Below, piece after piece: positions 18,789 to 27,020 of a stretch of 64,000 nt of DNA. Positions within the stretch are counted from its first letter, which is position 1; the number at the start of each line of letters is the position of its first letter. The position numbers and the translations under genes were made by a program. The DNA comes from VXYL01 sp965116345 (GTDB lineage Bacteria; Pseudomonadota; Gammaproteobacteria; Pseudomonadales; Azotimanducaceae), in contig OZ220680.1 of NCBI GenBank assembly GCA_965116345.1, forward strand, positions 2,480,001 to 2,544,000, given 5' to 3'. The notes beneath the pieces are model-generated. The model searched no databases. It saw only the letters and a program-made list of their open reading frames with translations, and was not told where the DNA came from.

Positions 18789-19194
18789 GGCGCATGTCGT
18801 CGGGCCCGACCAGGGAACGGATCTCGGCCGCCACCATGAGATCGGCGTCGGTGTAGCCCAGTACGCCAGCGTGAGATGGGTCGTGCCCATGGGGGAGGTG
18901 GTTGACGTGGAGCCTCAGCCCGAGGGAACGCTTCACCGTGGTCTTTACCGCGGCGACGTCGAGCAGCGCGAATCTGCCGTTGGGCCGAAGTTCGAACCCC
19001 TTGGCGCGTAGCGTTTCCCGAACCTGATGGATCGCCACCTCGGGGTGCGCGTCGAAGTACTCCAACCAGTTGACCGACAGGTGGTCATCCCCGGCACGCA
19101 ACGCGAACGCGTTGGCCAACGGATAGCCGCGTTCATCGACAGTCGACGGCTTGCAGTAGCGCGCAACGTGATCGCCGTCCGGCAAGGGCCTCAT
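18778..19194 (-). CDS. Hypothetical protein (SVNWLEYF family)
   Basis: Unrecognised 138-aa soluble protein. Visible features are LPDGDHVARYCKPSTV near the N-terminus, the block DDHLSVNWLEYFDAH, and a His-rich stretch HVNHLPHGHDPSHAG followed by DLMVAAEIRSLV. Several His and one Cys could bind metal, but no known motif fits. The start overlaps the stop of the upstream unknown gene by 4 nt (ATGA) and its 3' end overlaps dctP, so the pair is translationally coupled to each other and to the transporter. Length and codon use look like those of neighbouring genes, supporting a real gene. Confidence 0.7.
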   Translation of the reverse strand: MRPLPDGDHVARYCKPSTVDERGYPLANAFALRAGDDHLSVNWLEYFDAHPEVAIHQVRETLRAKGFELRPNGRFALLDVAAVKTTVKRSLGLRLHVNHLPHGHDPSHAGVLGYTDADLMVAAEIRSLVGPDDMRRAV

Positions 19195-19976
19195 TCCCGC
19201 GTGATCCCAACCGTGAACGGTCGTACGGCATCAAGCATCTCGTTCACCGGCATGGTGCCGTGAACGGTGAGCCGCTCGCTACCGCGCCGGTGTGGCGACG
19301 ACAACGCCGCGAAACGGATCATGGCGGTGGGAAGAAACTCCATGGCCAGAAGTCCATTGCCCAAGCGGTCGATCGACCGGTCCGGCAGGTTCCACTCGAC
19401 ATGCGTGAAACCGTTTGGCGACGTGCCGACTTCCGGATCGACGAGTTGTGGGTACGAGAGCAGGAAAGAGGCCGCGTGCCGCAGTGAGCGGATGTGGATG
19501 GGTTGTTCCTCGGGGTCGTCGCGGGCGAGGTCGTAGAGGTAGCGAATACGATCGGCAACCGCGGGCCGATCTCGGGCGCGCAGGATCTGGATGATCGCAG
19601 TCTCGGTGTTTGCGGCCGCGAGTTCCTGTTGCCAGGGTGAATCGACGATCGGGTGCCGCGATTTTTCGACCAAGGCCGATTGGCCGTCGCGGATCTCCGT
19701 ACCCGGTTCGCGGTCCTCCGCGCGGACGTAACGATAGAACCCGGGTCGGACCCGTTCGAAGCGGCGTCCCCGCAGAATCCGCCTGAGAGGCGGGACGACT
19801 TGCTCAGCGGTTGTCTCCGGGTTGCCGCCGAGTTCGATGAAGCGCTTGCGCAAAGCGTCGACGACCTCGCGGCGACGGTAGATCGTATCCGGTTCGAGTA
19901 CCCCGGTAGCGAGTAGCTCCTCGACCGTGGCGGTCCCGAACGGCAGCCCGACGAGCCTTTCCTGCAGAAGTGCCAT
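19191..19976 (-). CDS. Hypothetical protein leading the TRAP operon
   Basis: Unrecognised protein of 261 aa, no signal peptide or membrane segment. The N-terminal region (VEELLATGVLEPDTIYRRREVVDALRKRFIELGG) is helical; a central basic patch (LRRILRGRRFERVRPGFYRYV) could bind nucleic acid. The C-terminal half has HVEWNLPDRSIDRLGNGLLAMEFLPTAMIRFAALSS. ATG 19976 is preferred over GTG 19985 because GGAG lies 8 nt upstream. A promoter with paired direct repeats lies in front (20006-20067), so this may be an autoregulated accessory module rather than a transport gene. Function unknown. Confidence 0.7.
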   Translation of the reverse strand: MALLQERLVGLPFGTATVEELLATGVLEPDTIYRRREVVDALRKRFIELGGNPETTAEQVVPPLRRILRGRRFERVRPGFYRYVRAEDREPGTEIRDGQSALVEKSRHPIVDSPWQQELAAANTETAIIQILRARDRPAVADRIRYLYDLARDDPEEQPIHIRSLRHAASFLLSYPQLVDPEVGTSPNGFTHVEWNLPDRSIDRLGNGLLAMEFLPTAMIRFAALSSPHRRGSERLTVHGTMPVNEMLDAVRPFTVGITRE

Positions 19977-20005
19977 CGTCAGCACTCCACAATCATCGAG
20001 CGGAG

Positions 20006-20067
20006 AGTCTACGTTGGGTACAAAGGATACGTCAAGACAAGAGATTACCTGTCATTTTGGGTACAAA
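20006..20067 (-). promoter_or_regulatory. Promoter with two TTGGGTACAAA direct repeats
   Basis: Reading the minus strand, TTGACG (20035-20030) and TAGACT (20011-20006) are 18 nt apart, a good sigma-70 match about 30 nt before ATG 19976. The 11-bp sequence TTGGGTACAAA occurs twice on the plus strand (20014-20024 and 20057-20067), 43 bp apart or about four helical turns. One copy sits between -35 and -10, as expected for a repressor site. The rest of the 270-bp gap to pntAA shows no clear gene. Confidence 0.6.
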
Positions 20068-20246
20068 AGAAACAAAGAGCAGGGCGCGACGAAGCTACGT
20101 TTCCGGTCGACGCACCCTGGCGGCCGTGTCTTGGAACAACGCCGCCTTCTCACTCGCCGAAGAGCCTGCCGCGAGCCCCTTCGAGTGTAAACCGCCACGG
20201 CTTTGCATTAACCTAGCGACCGTCATCAAACGATGTTCTCTTACGG

Positions 20247-21359
20247 ATGCGTATCGCCGTGCCAAGGGAGACGTGGCCCGGTGAACTGCGCGCCGCGTTG
20301 GTTCCGAATAGCGTCAAGAAACTGGTCGATCTCGGCTTCGACGTCATGGTCGAGACCGGGCTCGGCAACGCCTCGGGCCTGCCCGACGAGGACTACGAGG
20401 CCGCGGGTGCTGACGTGGTCAGGGATATGGCCTCCGCGCAGCTGTCGTCGGAGGTGGTACTGCGGGTCCGCAAGCCGCCGGAAGAGGATCTGGAGTTCCT
20501 CGCCGAGGACACGCTGCACATCAGCTTTCTCGATCCCTTCAACGACAGACCGCTGGTCGGAAAACTGGCCGCGCGGGGCGTGACGGCCGTGTCCATGGAG
20601 ATGGTGCCGCGCACGACACGAGCGCAGAAGATGGACGCCCTGTCCTCCCAGGCCAATCTGGCGGGCTACGTCACGGTGATCCTCGCAGCCGCCCACACGC
20701 CGAAGATCTTCCCGATGATGATGACGCCGGCCGGAACCATCGCGCCCGCGCGGGTGTTCGTGATCGGTGCCGGCGTCGCGGGTCTGCAGGCCATCGCCAC
20801 CGCGAAGCGGCTGGGGGCAAGGGTCGAGGCCTTCGACACGCGGCCGGTGGTCGCCGAGCAGGTGGAGTCCCTGGGTGGCCGGTTCGTGGAGATCGACATA
20901 GGCGTCACCGGGCAGACCGAACAGGGCTACGCGCGCTCGCTCACCGAAGAGCAACTCGAGCTGCAGCGCCTGGGCATGAAGCGGGTGATCGCCTACTCCG
21001 ACGTCGTCATCACCACGGCGCAGGTGTTCGGCCGCCCCGCGCCGCGCATCGTCACCCGGGACATGGTGGAGGCGATGCGGCCGGGAAGCGTCGTTGTCGA
21101 CATGGCGGTGGAGTCCGGCGGCAACGTCGAGGGCTCGGTGCTCGACGAGATCGTCGAAGTCGGCGGCGTCAAGGTGATCGGGCTCGGCAACCTGCCGTCC
21201 GAGGTGGCGCGCAACGCCAGCGAAATGTACTCGTCCAACGTGACCCACTTCCTCGACGAGTTCTACGACCCCGACAACAAGCGCTTCGACTTGGACCCGG
21301 ACGACGAAATCATCGCCGGCTGCGTGCTGACCCGCAGCGGAACCGTTGTGGCGTGTTGA
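20247..21359 (+). CDS. pntAA: Proton-translocating NAD(P) transhydrogenase, alpha subunit part 1
   Basis: NAD(H)-binding domain I of the transhydrogenase (370 aa), which couples hydride transfer from NADH to NADP+ to proton entry. The Rossmann segment VFVIGAGVAGLQAIATAKRLGARVEAFDTR (about 170-200) and the conserved QANLAGY and RLGMKRV-like loops (YARSLTEEQLELQ, mobile loop) are visible; GNLPSEVARNASEMYSSN near the C-terminus is typical. It ends before the membrane domain, which is a separate gene starting in the next base, so this is the three-gene (AA, AB, B) arrangement. Confidence 0.95.
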   Translation: MRIAVPRETWPGELRAALVPNSVKKLVDLGFDVMVETGLGNASGLPDEDYEAAGADVVRDMASAQLSSEVVLRVRKPPEEDLEFLAEDTLHISFLDPFNDRPLVGKLAARGVTAVSMEMVPRTTRAQKMDALSSQANLAGYVTVILAAAHTPKIFPMMMTPAGTIAPARVFVIGAGVAGLQAIATAKRLGARVEAFDTRPVVAEQVESLGGRFVEIDIGVTGQTEQGYARSLTEEQLELQRLGMKRVIAYSDVVITTAQVFGRPAPRIVTRDMVEAMRPGSVVVDMAVESGGNVEGSVLDEIVEVGGVKVIGLGNLPSEVARNASEMYSSNVTHFLDEFYDPDNKRFDLDPDDEIIAGCVLTRSGTVVAC

Positions 21360-21659
21360 GTGGAACTGATTCCCGTCTATCTCGCGTTCATCCTGATCCT
21401 GTCGATCTTTCTCGGCTTCGAGTTGATCGCCAAGGTTCCCGCGACCCTGCATACGCCGCTGATGTCCGGCGCGAACGCGATCTCCGGCATCACCATCGTC
21501 GGCGCGCTGCTGGCAGCCGGCGCCGACGGCCCGAGTTGGCTCGCCAGCCTGCTCGGTGCGGTGGCCGTGTTCTTTGCCACCGTCAACGTCGTCGGCGGCT
21601 ACCTCGTCACCGACCGCATGCTCGGCATGTTCAGGAAAAAGCCCGATGCCCCCCCTTGA
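21360..21659 (+). CDS. pntAB: NAD(P) transhydrogenase, alpha subunit part 2 (membrane)
   Basis: Short membrane subunit (99 aa) forming part of the proton channel (domain II). Three hydrophobic helices are visible, starting with PVYLAFILILSIFLGFELI; the family sequence VPATLHTPLMSGANAISGITIVGAL is fully conserved. The start is a GTG immediately after the pntAA stop, so translation is coupled. Six nt separate it from pntB. Confidence 0.95.
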   Translation: MELIPVYLAFILILSIFLGFELIAKVPATLHTPLMSGANAISGITIVGALLAAGADGPSWLASLLGAVAVFFATVNVVGGYLVTDRMLGMFRKKPDAPP

Positions 21660-21665
21660 AGCAAG

Positions 21666-23036
21666 ATGACCAGCGTGCTGGTCAATCTGGCCTATGTCGT
21701 CGCGGCCGTGCTGTTCGTCTTCGGCCTGAGGATGCTTGGTTCCCCCGACACGGCCCGCCGCGGCAATGCCCTGTCCGCCGCCGGCATGCTGATCGCGATC
21801 GTCGTCACGCTGCTTTCGAAGGGGATCGTCGAATTCCAATGGATCGCCGCTGCGGCCGTCGCCGGAGCCCTGGTGGGTGCGCTGGCGTCGCGCCTGGTGG
21901 CGATGACCGCGATGCCGGAAATGGTCGCCCTGTTCAATGGTTCGGGCGGCGTCGCGAGCCTCCTGGTGGGCTGGGCTGCGCTGTTCGGCTCGGACCTGGG
22001 CAGTGCCGTCGGCACCTTCACCGCCGCGACCATCTTCCTCTCGGTGATGATTGGCGGGGTGACGTTCTCGGGCAGCATCGTCGCTTGGGCGAAACTTGCC
22101 GAAGCGATGCCCAGCGGCGCCATCGTGTTCGCGGCCCAGCGTTTCATCAACGGCGCGATCCTGTTCGGACTCATCGTCTGCGGTGTGCTCTTCGCCCTTC
22201 AACCCGTACCGGATTCCTACCTGTTCTACGCGATCCTGGGTCTTGCGCTCCTGCTAGGCGTCATGGCCGTCATTCCCATCGGCGGGGCCGACATGCCGGT
22301 GGTGATCTCACTCCTCAACAGCTACTCCGGTCTGGCCGCCTGCGCCGCCGGATTCGCCATCAACAACAACATCCTGATCGTCGCTGGGTCGCTGGTCGGC
22401 GCCGCTGGCATCATCCTCACGAACATCATGTGCAAGGCGATGAACCGATCGCTGACGAACGTGCTGTTCAGCGGCTTCGGCGCGGTCAAGACGGCCACCA
22501 AGGTGGAGGGCGACGTCAAGCCCATTGTCGCCGAGGACGCCTACCTCATTCTCGAAGCGGCATCGTCCGTCACCTTCGTGCCGGGCTACGGCATGGCGGT
22601 CGCCCAGGCCCAGCACGTCGTGCATGAACTCGGCGAGCTGCTCGAAGCGAACGGCTGCGAAGTCAGCTACGCGGTCCATCCCGTCGCCGGACGGATGCCG
22701 GGCCACATGAACGTGCTGCTCGCCGAGGCCAACGTGTCCTACGACCAACTCGTCGAGATGGACGACATCAACCCACGCATGGCTAACGTCGACGTCGCCG
22801 TGGTGATCGGCGCCAACGACGTGGTCAACCCGGCCGCCCGGGAAGACGACGCCAGCCCCATCTACGGCATGCCCATCATCAACGTCGACCACGCGCGCAC
22901 GGTGTTCGTGTTGAAGCGCTCGATGGCGTCGGGTTTCGCGGGGGTCGACAACCCGCTGTTCTTCGGCGCCAATACGCGCATGCTGTTCGGTGACGCCAAG
23001 GCGTCGATTTCGGCGTTGATCGCGGAGTTCAAGTAA
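21666..23036 (+). CDS. pntB: NAD(P) transhydrogenase, beta subunit
   Basis: Membrane channel plus NADP(H)-binding domain III (456 aa). About nine transmembrane helices end near MCKAMNRSLTNVLFSGFG. Domain III carries GYGMAVAQAQHVVHELGELL (dinucleotide fold), YAVHPVAGRMPGHMNVLLAEANV, VVIGANDVVNPAA and the NADP-binding KRSMASGFAGVDNPLFF. All conserved elements are intact, so with pntAA and pntAB this is a complete enzyme. The stop overlaps the next start by 1 nt. Confidence 0.97.
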   Translation: MTSVLVNLAYVVAAVLFVFGLRMLGSPDTARRGNALSAAGMLIAIVVTLLSKGIVEFQWIAAAAVAGALVGALASRLVAMTAMPEMVALFNGSGGVASLLVGWAALFGSDLGSAVGTFTAATIFLSVMIGGVTFSGSIVAWAKLAEAMPSGAIVFAAQRFINGAILFGLIVCGVLFALQPVPDSYLFYAILGLALLLGVMAVIPIGGADMPVVISLLNSYSGLAACAAGFAINNNILIVAGSLVGAAGIILTNIMCKAMNRSLTNVLFSGFGAVKTATKVEGDVKPIVAEDAYLILEAASSVTFVPGYGMAVAQAQHVVHELGELLEANGCEVSYAVHPVAGRMPGHMNVLLAEANVSYDQLVEMDDINPRMANVDVAVVIGANDVVNPAAREDDASPIYGMPIINVDHARTVFVLKRSMASGFAGVDNPLFFGANTRMLFGDAKASISALIAEFK

Positions 23037-23488
23037 TGCGCATCCCGGAGCCGTTCTTCCCGTTGATCAACCGTGTCATGCGGATCCTCCTGAACTCGCC
23101 GTTGCACGGCCTGATGAGCGGCAGCGTCATGGTCGTCTACTACACCGGTCGGAAGACCGGAAAGCGGCGCTGGACGCCCGTGCGCTACGTACGGGAGGAC
23201 GACGGCATCGTCGTCTGCCTCACCGGTCGCGAAACCGGCTGGTGGCCGAATTTCCTCGGCTCCCGCGAGGTCGAACTGCAACTGGCCGGGCAACGCCTGG
23301 CGGCGAGAGCCCGCGCGGACCCAGACGACACCCAACGCAAGTCCTCGGTGTTGCGCCTGGTGCTGCAGCAGTTTCCCGGTGATGCGCCCTACCACGGCAT
23401 CGTCGCCAAGCGCGGTGAGGAAATCTCGGCGGCCGATTTCGATCAGGCCGTGGCACGGGACGTGGTGGTATCTTTCGAGCTACGGTAA
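23036..23488 (+). CDS. Deazaflavin/quinone-reductase-like protein (DDN-type split beta-barrel)
   Basis: Small 150-aa protein similar to the F420H2-dependent nitroreductase/quinone reductase (Ddn) family: it opens with a helix (FFPLINRVMRILLNSPLHGLMSGSVMVVYYTGRKTGKRRWTPVRYV) and has the typical W-P-N-F-L-G segment (GWWPNFLGSREVELQLAGQRLAARA). Mycobacterial relatives use F420; most gammaproteobacteria lack F420, so the cofactor here may be another flavin. Coupled to pntB by TAATG. Reaction unknown. Confidence 0.75.
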   Translation: MRIPEPFFPLINRVMRILLNSPLHGLMSGSVMVVYYTGRKTGKRRWTPVRYVREDDGIVVCLTGRETGWWPNFLGSREVELQLAGQRLAARARADPDDTQRKSSVLRLVLQQFPGDAPYHGIVAKRGEEISAADFDQAVARDVVVSFELR

Positions 23489-23515
23489 AGCGCGGTGAGC
23501 TAACAGGGGAGACAG

Positions 23516-24181
23516 GTGGAACTCCACGATGTGATGCGCACCGCGTTCTCGGCCCGGGACTTCATCGACGACCCGGTCTCCGACGACGTGCTTGGGCGCA
23601 TCCTCGACAACGCTCGTTTCGCGCCGAGTGGCGGCAACCGCCAGGGCTGGCACGTCATCGTCGTCCGCGACCCCGCTTTGCGCGCGGCATTGGGTCCGCT
23701 GATCGAACCCACCTACCAGCGCTATCTGGCGGAAGTGAAAGCCGGCGCGAACCCCTGGAACACGGTCGAGCCTGCCGATATCAGCCAAGCCGATGTGGAC
23801 GCCGTGACGATCCCGCCCGGTTTCATCGACCGTCTGGTCCACGCGCCGCTTCTCCTGCTGGTCACCGTCGACCTGGCCGTGGTCGCGTCCATGGACCAGC
23901 ACCTCGAGCGCATCGGTGTCATCTCCGGCGCCTCCATCTACCCCTTCGTCTGGAACATCCTGTTGGCGGCGCGCAACGAGGGTCTCGGCGGCACCCTGAC
24001 GACGTTTCTGGTCGCCGAGGAAGCGAAGGCCAAGACGCTTTTCGGCATTCCGAAAAACCACGCGCTCGCCGCCATGCTTCCCATCGGCAGGCCGGTCAAG
24101 CAGCTCACCCGCCTGCGCCGCCATCCGGTGGCTGCGTTCACCACGGTCGATGCCTTCGACGGAAATGCGTTCGGCGGATGA
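23516..24181 (+). CDS. Nitroreductase-family FMN oxidoreductase
   Basis: Flavin-dependent NAD(P)H oxidoreductase (221 aa). The start is GTG 23516 with a purine-rich GGGGAGACAG just before it. Family features are the N-terminal RTAFSARDFIDDPVSDDVLGRILDNARFAPSGGNRQGWHVIVV (FMN-binding SxR and S-G-N) and the C-terminal ARNEGLGGTLTTF, which holds the second flavin-contact loop. It follows the Ddn-like gene by 27 nt and its end overlaps the cytochrome gene, suggesting one redox operon. Substrate unknown. Confidence 0.88.
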   Translation: MELHDVMRTAFSARDFIDDPVSDDVLGRILDNARFAPSGGNRQGWHVIVVRDPALRAALGPLIEPTYQRYLAEVKAGANPWNTVEPADISQADVDAVTIPPGFIDRLVHAPLLLLVTVDLAVVASMDQHLERIGVISGASIYPFVWNILLAARNEGLGGTLTTFLVAEEAKAKTLFGIPKNHALAAMLPIGRPVKQLTRLRRHPVAAFTTVDAFDGNAFGG

Positions 24182-24656
24182 CGGCCACGAGGCCGACATC
24201 CGCGGCGTTCCCTGGTTCGTAGCGGCCTTCCTCGTCGCCCTCGCTTGGCCGGCGGTATTCGGTTCGGAGGAACCCACCGAGATCCAGCCGGCGTCGCGGT
24301 CCCTGCGCGACGGGGTGTACACACAGGCCCAGGCGGCACGCGGCAAGGCGGTCTATCTCGAGCAGTGCGTCGAATGCCACAAGGAGGATCTGCGTGGCGA
24401 TGGCCAGATGACGCCTTCCCTCGTCGGTATCGGCTTCACCTTCCGGTGGAAAGACAAGAGGCTGTACGACTACTTCGTGGGCCTGCGCGATACGATGCCG
24501 CTGAGCGCACCGGGAAGCCTCGGCGAACCGACCTACGCCGATCTCGTCGCCTACCTGGTGTCGGAGGTCGGCTATCCGTCTGGGGACGAAGAACTCTCCG
24601 CCGAGGTGATCGCACTCAAGGACATCGTCATCGAGGCGCCCGCGGCGGACGCGTGA
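24150..24656 (+). CDS. Monohaem cytochrome c, exported
   Basis: c-type cytochrome (up to 168 aa) with one CVECH haem site at about residues 73-77 and a probable axial Met in DTMPLS. A hydrophobic signal or anchor (VPWFVAAFLVALAWPAVFG) precedes the haem domain. ATG 24150 overlaps the nitroreductase gene by 32 nt; ATG 24165 is an alternative. It is convergent with the PQQ dehydrogenase gene, stops 11 nt apart, and is a plausible periplasmic electron acceptor for that enzyme. Confidence 0.85.
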   Translation: MPSTEMRSADDGHEADIRGVPWFVAAFLVALAWPAVFGSEEPTEIQPASRSLRDGVYTQAQAARGKAVYLEQCVECHKEDLRGDGQMTPSLVGIGFTFRWKDKRLYDYFVGLRDTMPLSAPGSLGEPTYADLVAYLVSEVGYPSGDEELSAEVIALKDIVIEAPAADA

Positions 24657-24667
24657 ACCTATGACTC

Positions 24668-26422
24668 CTATGACTCCGGCAGGGCGAACACGTGGAGGTT
24701 GTTCTCGAAGCGCGGCTTCAACTCCGGCGTCATCCGCAGAAAGCTCCCCGTGGTGGCGGAGAACCCGGTGCTCACAGCCACGTACTGGCGTCCGTCCACC
24801 GCGAAGGTGATCGGAAACCCGGTAACCGGCGAACCCAGTTCCGCCCGCCAGAGCACCTTGCCCGTGGTCTGGTCGAGGGCCATGAAGTCGCCGCCGGTGT
24901 CGCCGAAGAACAGCAGCCCCCCGCCGGTCGCCATCACCGATGTCGTCGACGCCCGCTGCTCGTATAGCCAGACGGTGGCGCCGGTCTCGGCGGACACCGC
25001 GTAGACGCTGCCCAGGTCCGTCTTGCCCGGCGAGAGTTCGAACCCGACGGAGAGCGCGTAGTAGGGATGCGAAGCGTCGCGTGAGGTCGTGATCAAGGTC
25101 GGCATGCAGGCGTTGCGGAGCGGGAAATACATCGTGTTGGTCAGCGGACTGTAGGCGCCGGCTTCCCAATCCTTGCCGCCGTGCATGGAGGGGCAGATGT
25201 TGAGCGTCTGGCCGAGTTCGGTCGGTATCGAGTCGGGCTCTCCGGTCACCTTGCCTGTCTTGCCGTCGATGTCGGCGACGACGTTCTGCTCGACCGTCGG
25301 TCGTGCCCACAGGAACTCGCCGGTCTCCCGGTCCAGGGTGTAGATCAACGCGGTCTTGCCGGGGATACCGGTCATGACCTTGCGGGTCTCGCCGGGCTCG
25401 ATGGCGGGGTTGACCCACGGCACGTCCTCGGGGTCCGGCGCCACCGCCGTGTCGAGCAGGATCCGCTCGAACGGGTGGTCCAAATCCCAATGATCGATCA
25501 GATGCTGGTAGTACCAGCGGATTTCGCCCGTGTCGCCGTCCAGCGCCAGGGTGGAGTTGTGGTAGAGATACTGCTTGTCCGACCCCTGCAGCATGAACTT
25601 CGGCGTCGGTGCGGTCACCGACGTACCTACGAAGACCATGTCGAGTTCGTGGTCGTAGCTCGGCACCATCCAGGAGCCGACGTGGCTGCGCTTTTCGAAC
25701 GGCATATCGCCCCAGGATTCGTCGCCGTGTTCACCCGGCGCGGCGATCAGCCGCCGCCGCCAGACTTCCTTGCCGGTCATGGCATCGAGGGCGACGATGA
25801 CGCAGGCGTGGGGGCCGCTGTAGGGTAGGCAGCTTCGCCCGGAGACCGCCTTGCCGTTGGCGATGATCGGTCCGGCGCCTTGGATGGCAGGGTTCTTGCG
25901 GTAATCGAGAACGTGGTTTTCCCAGACCATCTCGCCGGTTTCGGCGTCGAGGGCGAACAAGCTGGCGTCGACGCCGGTGTCGATGATCAGCTTCCCGTAG
26001 ATCGCGATGTTGCGGTTGTTGCCGCCGAGCAGCCCGCCCATCCTGCGGGCTGATTCGGGAGTCTCGCGCGCGTGCTCCCAGATCAACTCGCCGGTGACCG
26101 CGTCCAACGCCTGGATCACGTCGTTGGGGTTCGGCATGTACATCACGCCGGCGTAGACCAGGGGCGTCGCCGTCTGGCTTCCCCGGCCCAGGGGTCGCGT
26201 CCACACCTGCTCGAGCTCGGCGACGTTCGCCGCGTTCATCTGGTCCAGCGGACTGTAGCCCCAGGCGTCGTTGGTCCGCCGCCAGGTCAACCAATCCTCC
26301 GCCGGCGGGTCGGCGAGCAGGGCGTCGGTCACCGGAACGAAGGCGGAGGGCCTCTCCTGCGCATGACCCAGGAGCGCTAGTGCTCCGATTGTGATCAGGA
26401 CGACGCCAGACGAACGAGCCAT
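24668..26422 (-). CDS. PQQ-dependent dehydrogenase (quinoprotein alcohol dehydrogenase family)
   Basis: Periplasmic eight-bladed propeller enzyme (584 aa) oxidising alcohols or related substrates. ATG 26422 is chosen because GGAA lies 8 nt upstream and a signal peptide (GVVLITIGALALLGHAQ) follows. The family blocks DWLTWRRTNDAWGYSPLDQMNAANV, repeated W-motifs (GELIWEH, GEMVWEN, GKEVWRR), DHWDLDHPF and MHGGKDWEAGAYSP are present. The C-terminal cytochrome found in some relatives is absent, so electrons probably pass to a separate cytochrome, plausibly the convergent neighbour. Substrate cannot be read from sequence. Confidence 0.92.
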   Translation of the reverse strand: MARSSGVVLITIGALALLGHAQERPSAFVPVTDALLADPPAEDWLTWRRTNDAWGYSPLDQMNAANVAELEQVWTRPLGRGSQTATPLVYAGVMYMPNPNDVIQALDAVTGELIWEHARETPESARRMGGLLGGNNRNIAIYGKLIIDTGVDASLFALDAETGEMVWENHVLDYRKNPAIQGAGPIIANGKAVSGRSCLPYSGPHACVIVALDAMTGKEVWRRRLIAAPGEHGDESWGDMPFEKRSHVGSWMVPSYDHELDMVFVGTSVTAPTPKFMLQGSDKQYLYHNSTLALDGDTGEIRWYYQHLIDHWDLDHPFERILLDTAVAPDPEDVPWVNPAIEPGETRKVMTGIPGKTALIYTLDRETGEFLWARPTVEQNVVADIDGKTGKVTGEPDSIPTELGQTLNICPSMHGGKDWEAGAYSPLTNTMYFPLRNACMPTLITTSRDASHPYYALSVGFELSPGKTDLGSVYAVSAETGATVWLYEQRASTTSVMATGGGLLFFGDTGGDFMALDQTTGKVLWRAELGSPVTGFPITFAVDGRQYVAVSTGFSATTGSFLRMTPELKPRFENNLHVFALPES

Positions 26423-26654
26423 TGTCGGGTTCCGGAGGTACCGCAGCACTCAGTATAGAGGCAACGTCCACGGTCGTTACCCGTCACGTTGGCGAGTTCC
26501 GCAACACCGGGGTGGAGTGCGTCGATCCATGGTCTTGAAACGGCGGGGCGATGAGTGACGTGCAGGCGGAGATGGGATGAGCACCGAGATGAACGACTAC
26601 CGGAAGGGCATCCTCCTGGCATGGCGTGGCGAGCATCCTCTCGGGCGACCGGTG

Positions 26655-26936
26655 CTATCCGGCGAGCAGGGCGCGCCGCACCGCATCCGGTTCCTTGCGG
26701 ATGACCTGGAGGAGCGTCGCCGCCGGTCCGCTGACGCGTCTGGCGCCCTGCTCCCACTTCCGGTAGCCGGAGAGGCTCATGCCCATGAGTGGCGCCATCT
26801 GCGCCTGGGTGAGATTGATCTCCTGCCGGACCTCGCGCGGTGAGACGGCGGGATGAATGATGGCCGGCCCGTTGCCCTTCGCGTGCGCGAGCGCCTCGCG
26901 GAGGGATTGGACTAGATCGTCGCCGAAGGTGCTCAT
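26655..26936 (-). CDS. HigA/NadS-type antitoxin, XRE helix-turn-helix
   Basis: 93-aa DNA-binding protein. An N-terminal helix (DDLVQSLREALAHAKG) precedes a Cro/XRE helix-turn-helix (VRQEINLTQAQMAPLMGMSLSGYRKWEQGARRVSGPAATLLQVI), the layout of HigA-type antitoxins in toxin-first (higBA) modules. RBS GGAGC lies 6-10 nt before the ATG. No intact toxin gene is next to it: upstream is the 3' end of the polyamine permease, with about 25 codons that could be a toxin remnant. It may survive as an orphan regulator. Confidence 0.85.
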   Translation of the reverse strand: MSTFGDDLVQSLREALAHAKGNGPAIIHPAVSPREVRQEINLTQAQMAPLMGMSLSGYRKWEQGARRVSGPAATLLQVIRKEPDAVRRALLAG

Positions 26937-27020
26937 GGTCGGTTGCTCCTTGCTTCGGTCTTGATGCTGCCGGCGAGGGTCGCCACCGCCCGCCGCTCTT
27001 CGGGAGTGATGGGCCGACGG
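26933..27020 (-). pseudogene. Possible C-terminal remnant of a HigB/RelE-type toxin
   Basis: Between the permease stop and the antitoxin start one frame reads RDRRPITPEERRAVATLAGSI..., ending in a TGA that overlaps the antitoxin ATG (ATGA). The I-(T/S)-x-E-E-x-x-A-(L/V) pattern is common at HigB C-termini, and the 4-nt overlap is usual in higBA pairs. No start codon or toxin core is present. It is a weak inference from a short sequence. Confidence 0.3.

Noticed and set aside
26577..26843. Plus-strand open frame of 88 codons
   Set aside because: It is the antisense of the HigA-like antitoxin gene, which has a clear helix-turn-helix and ribosome-binding site.
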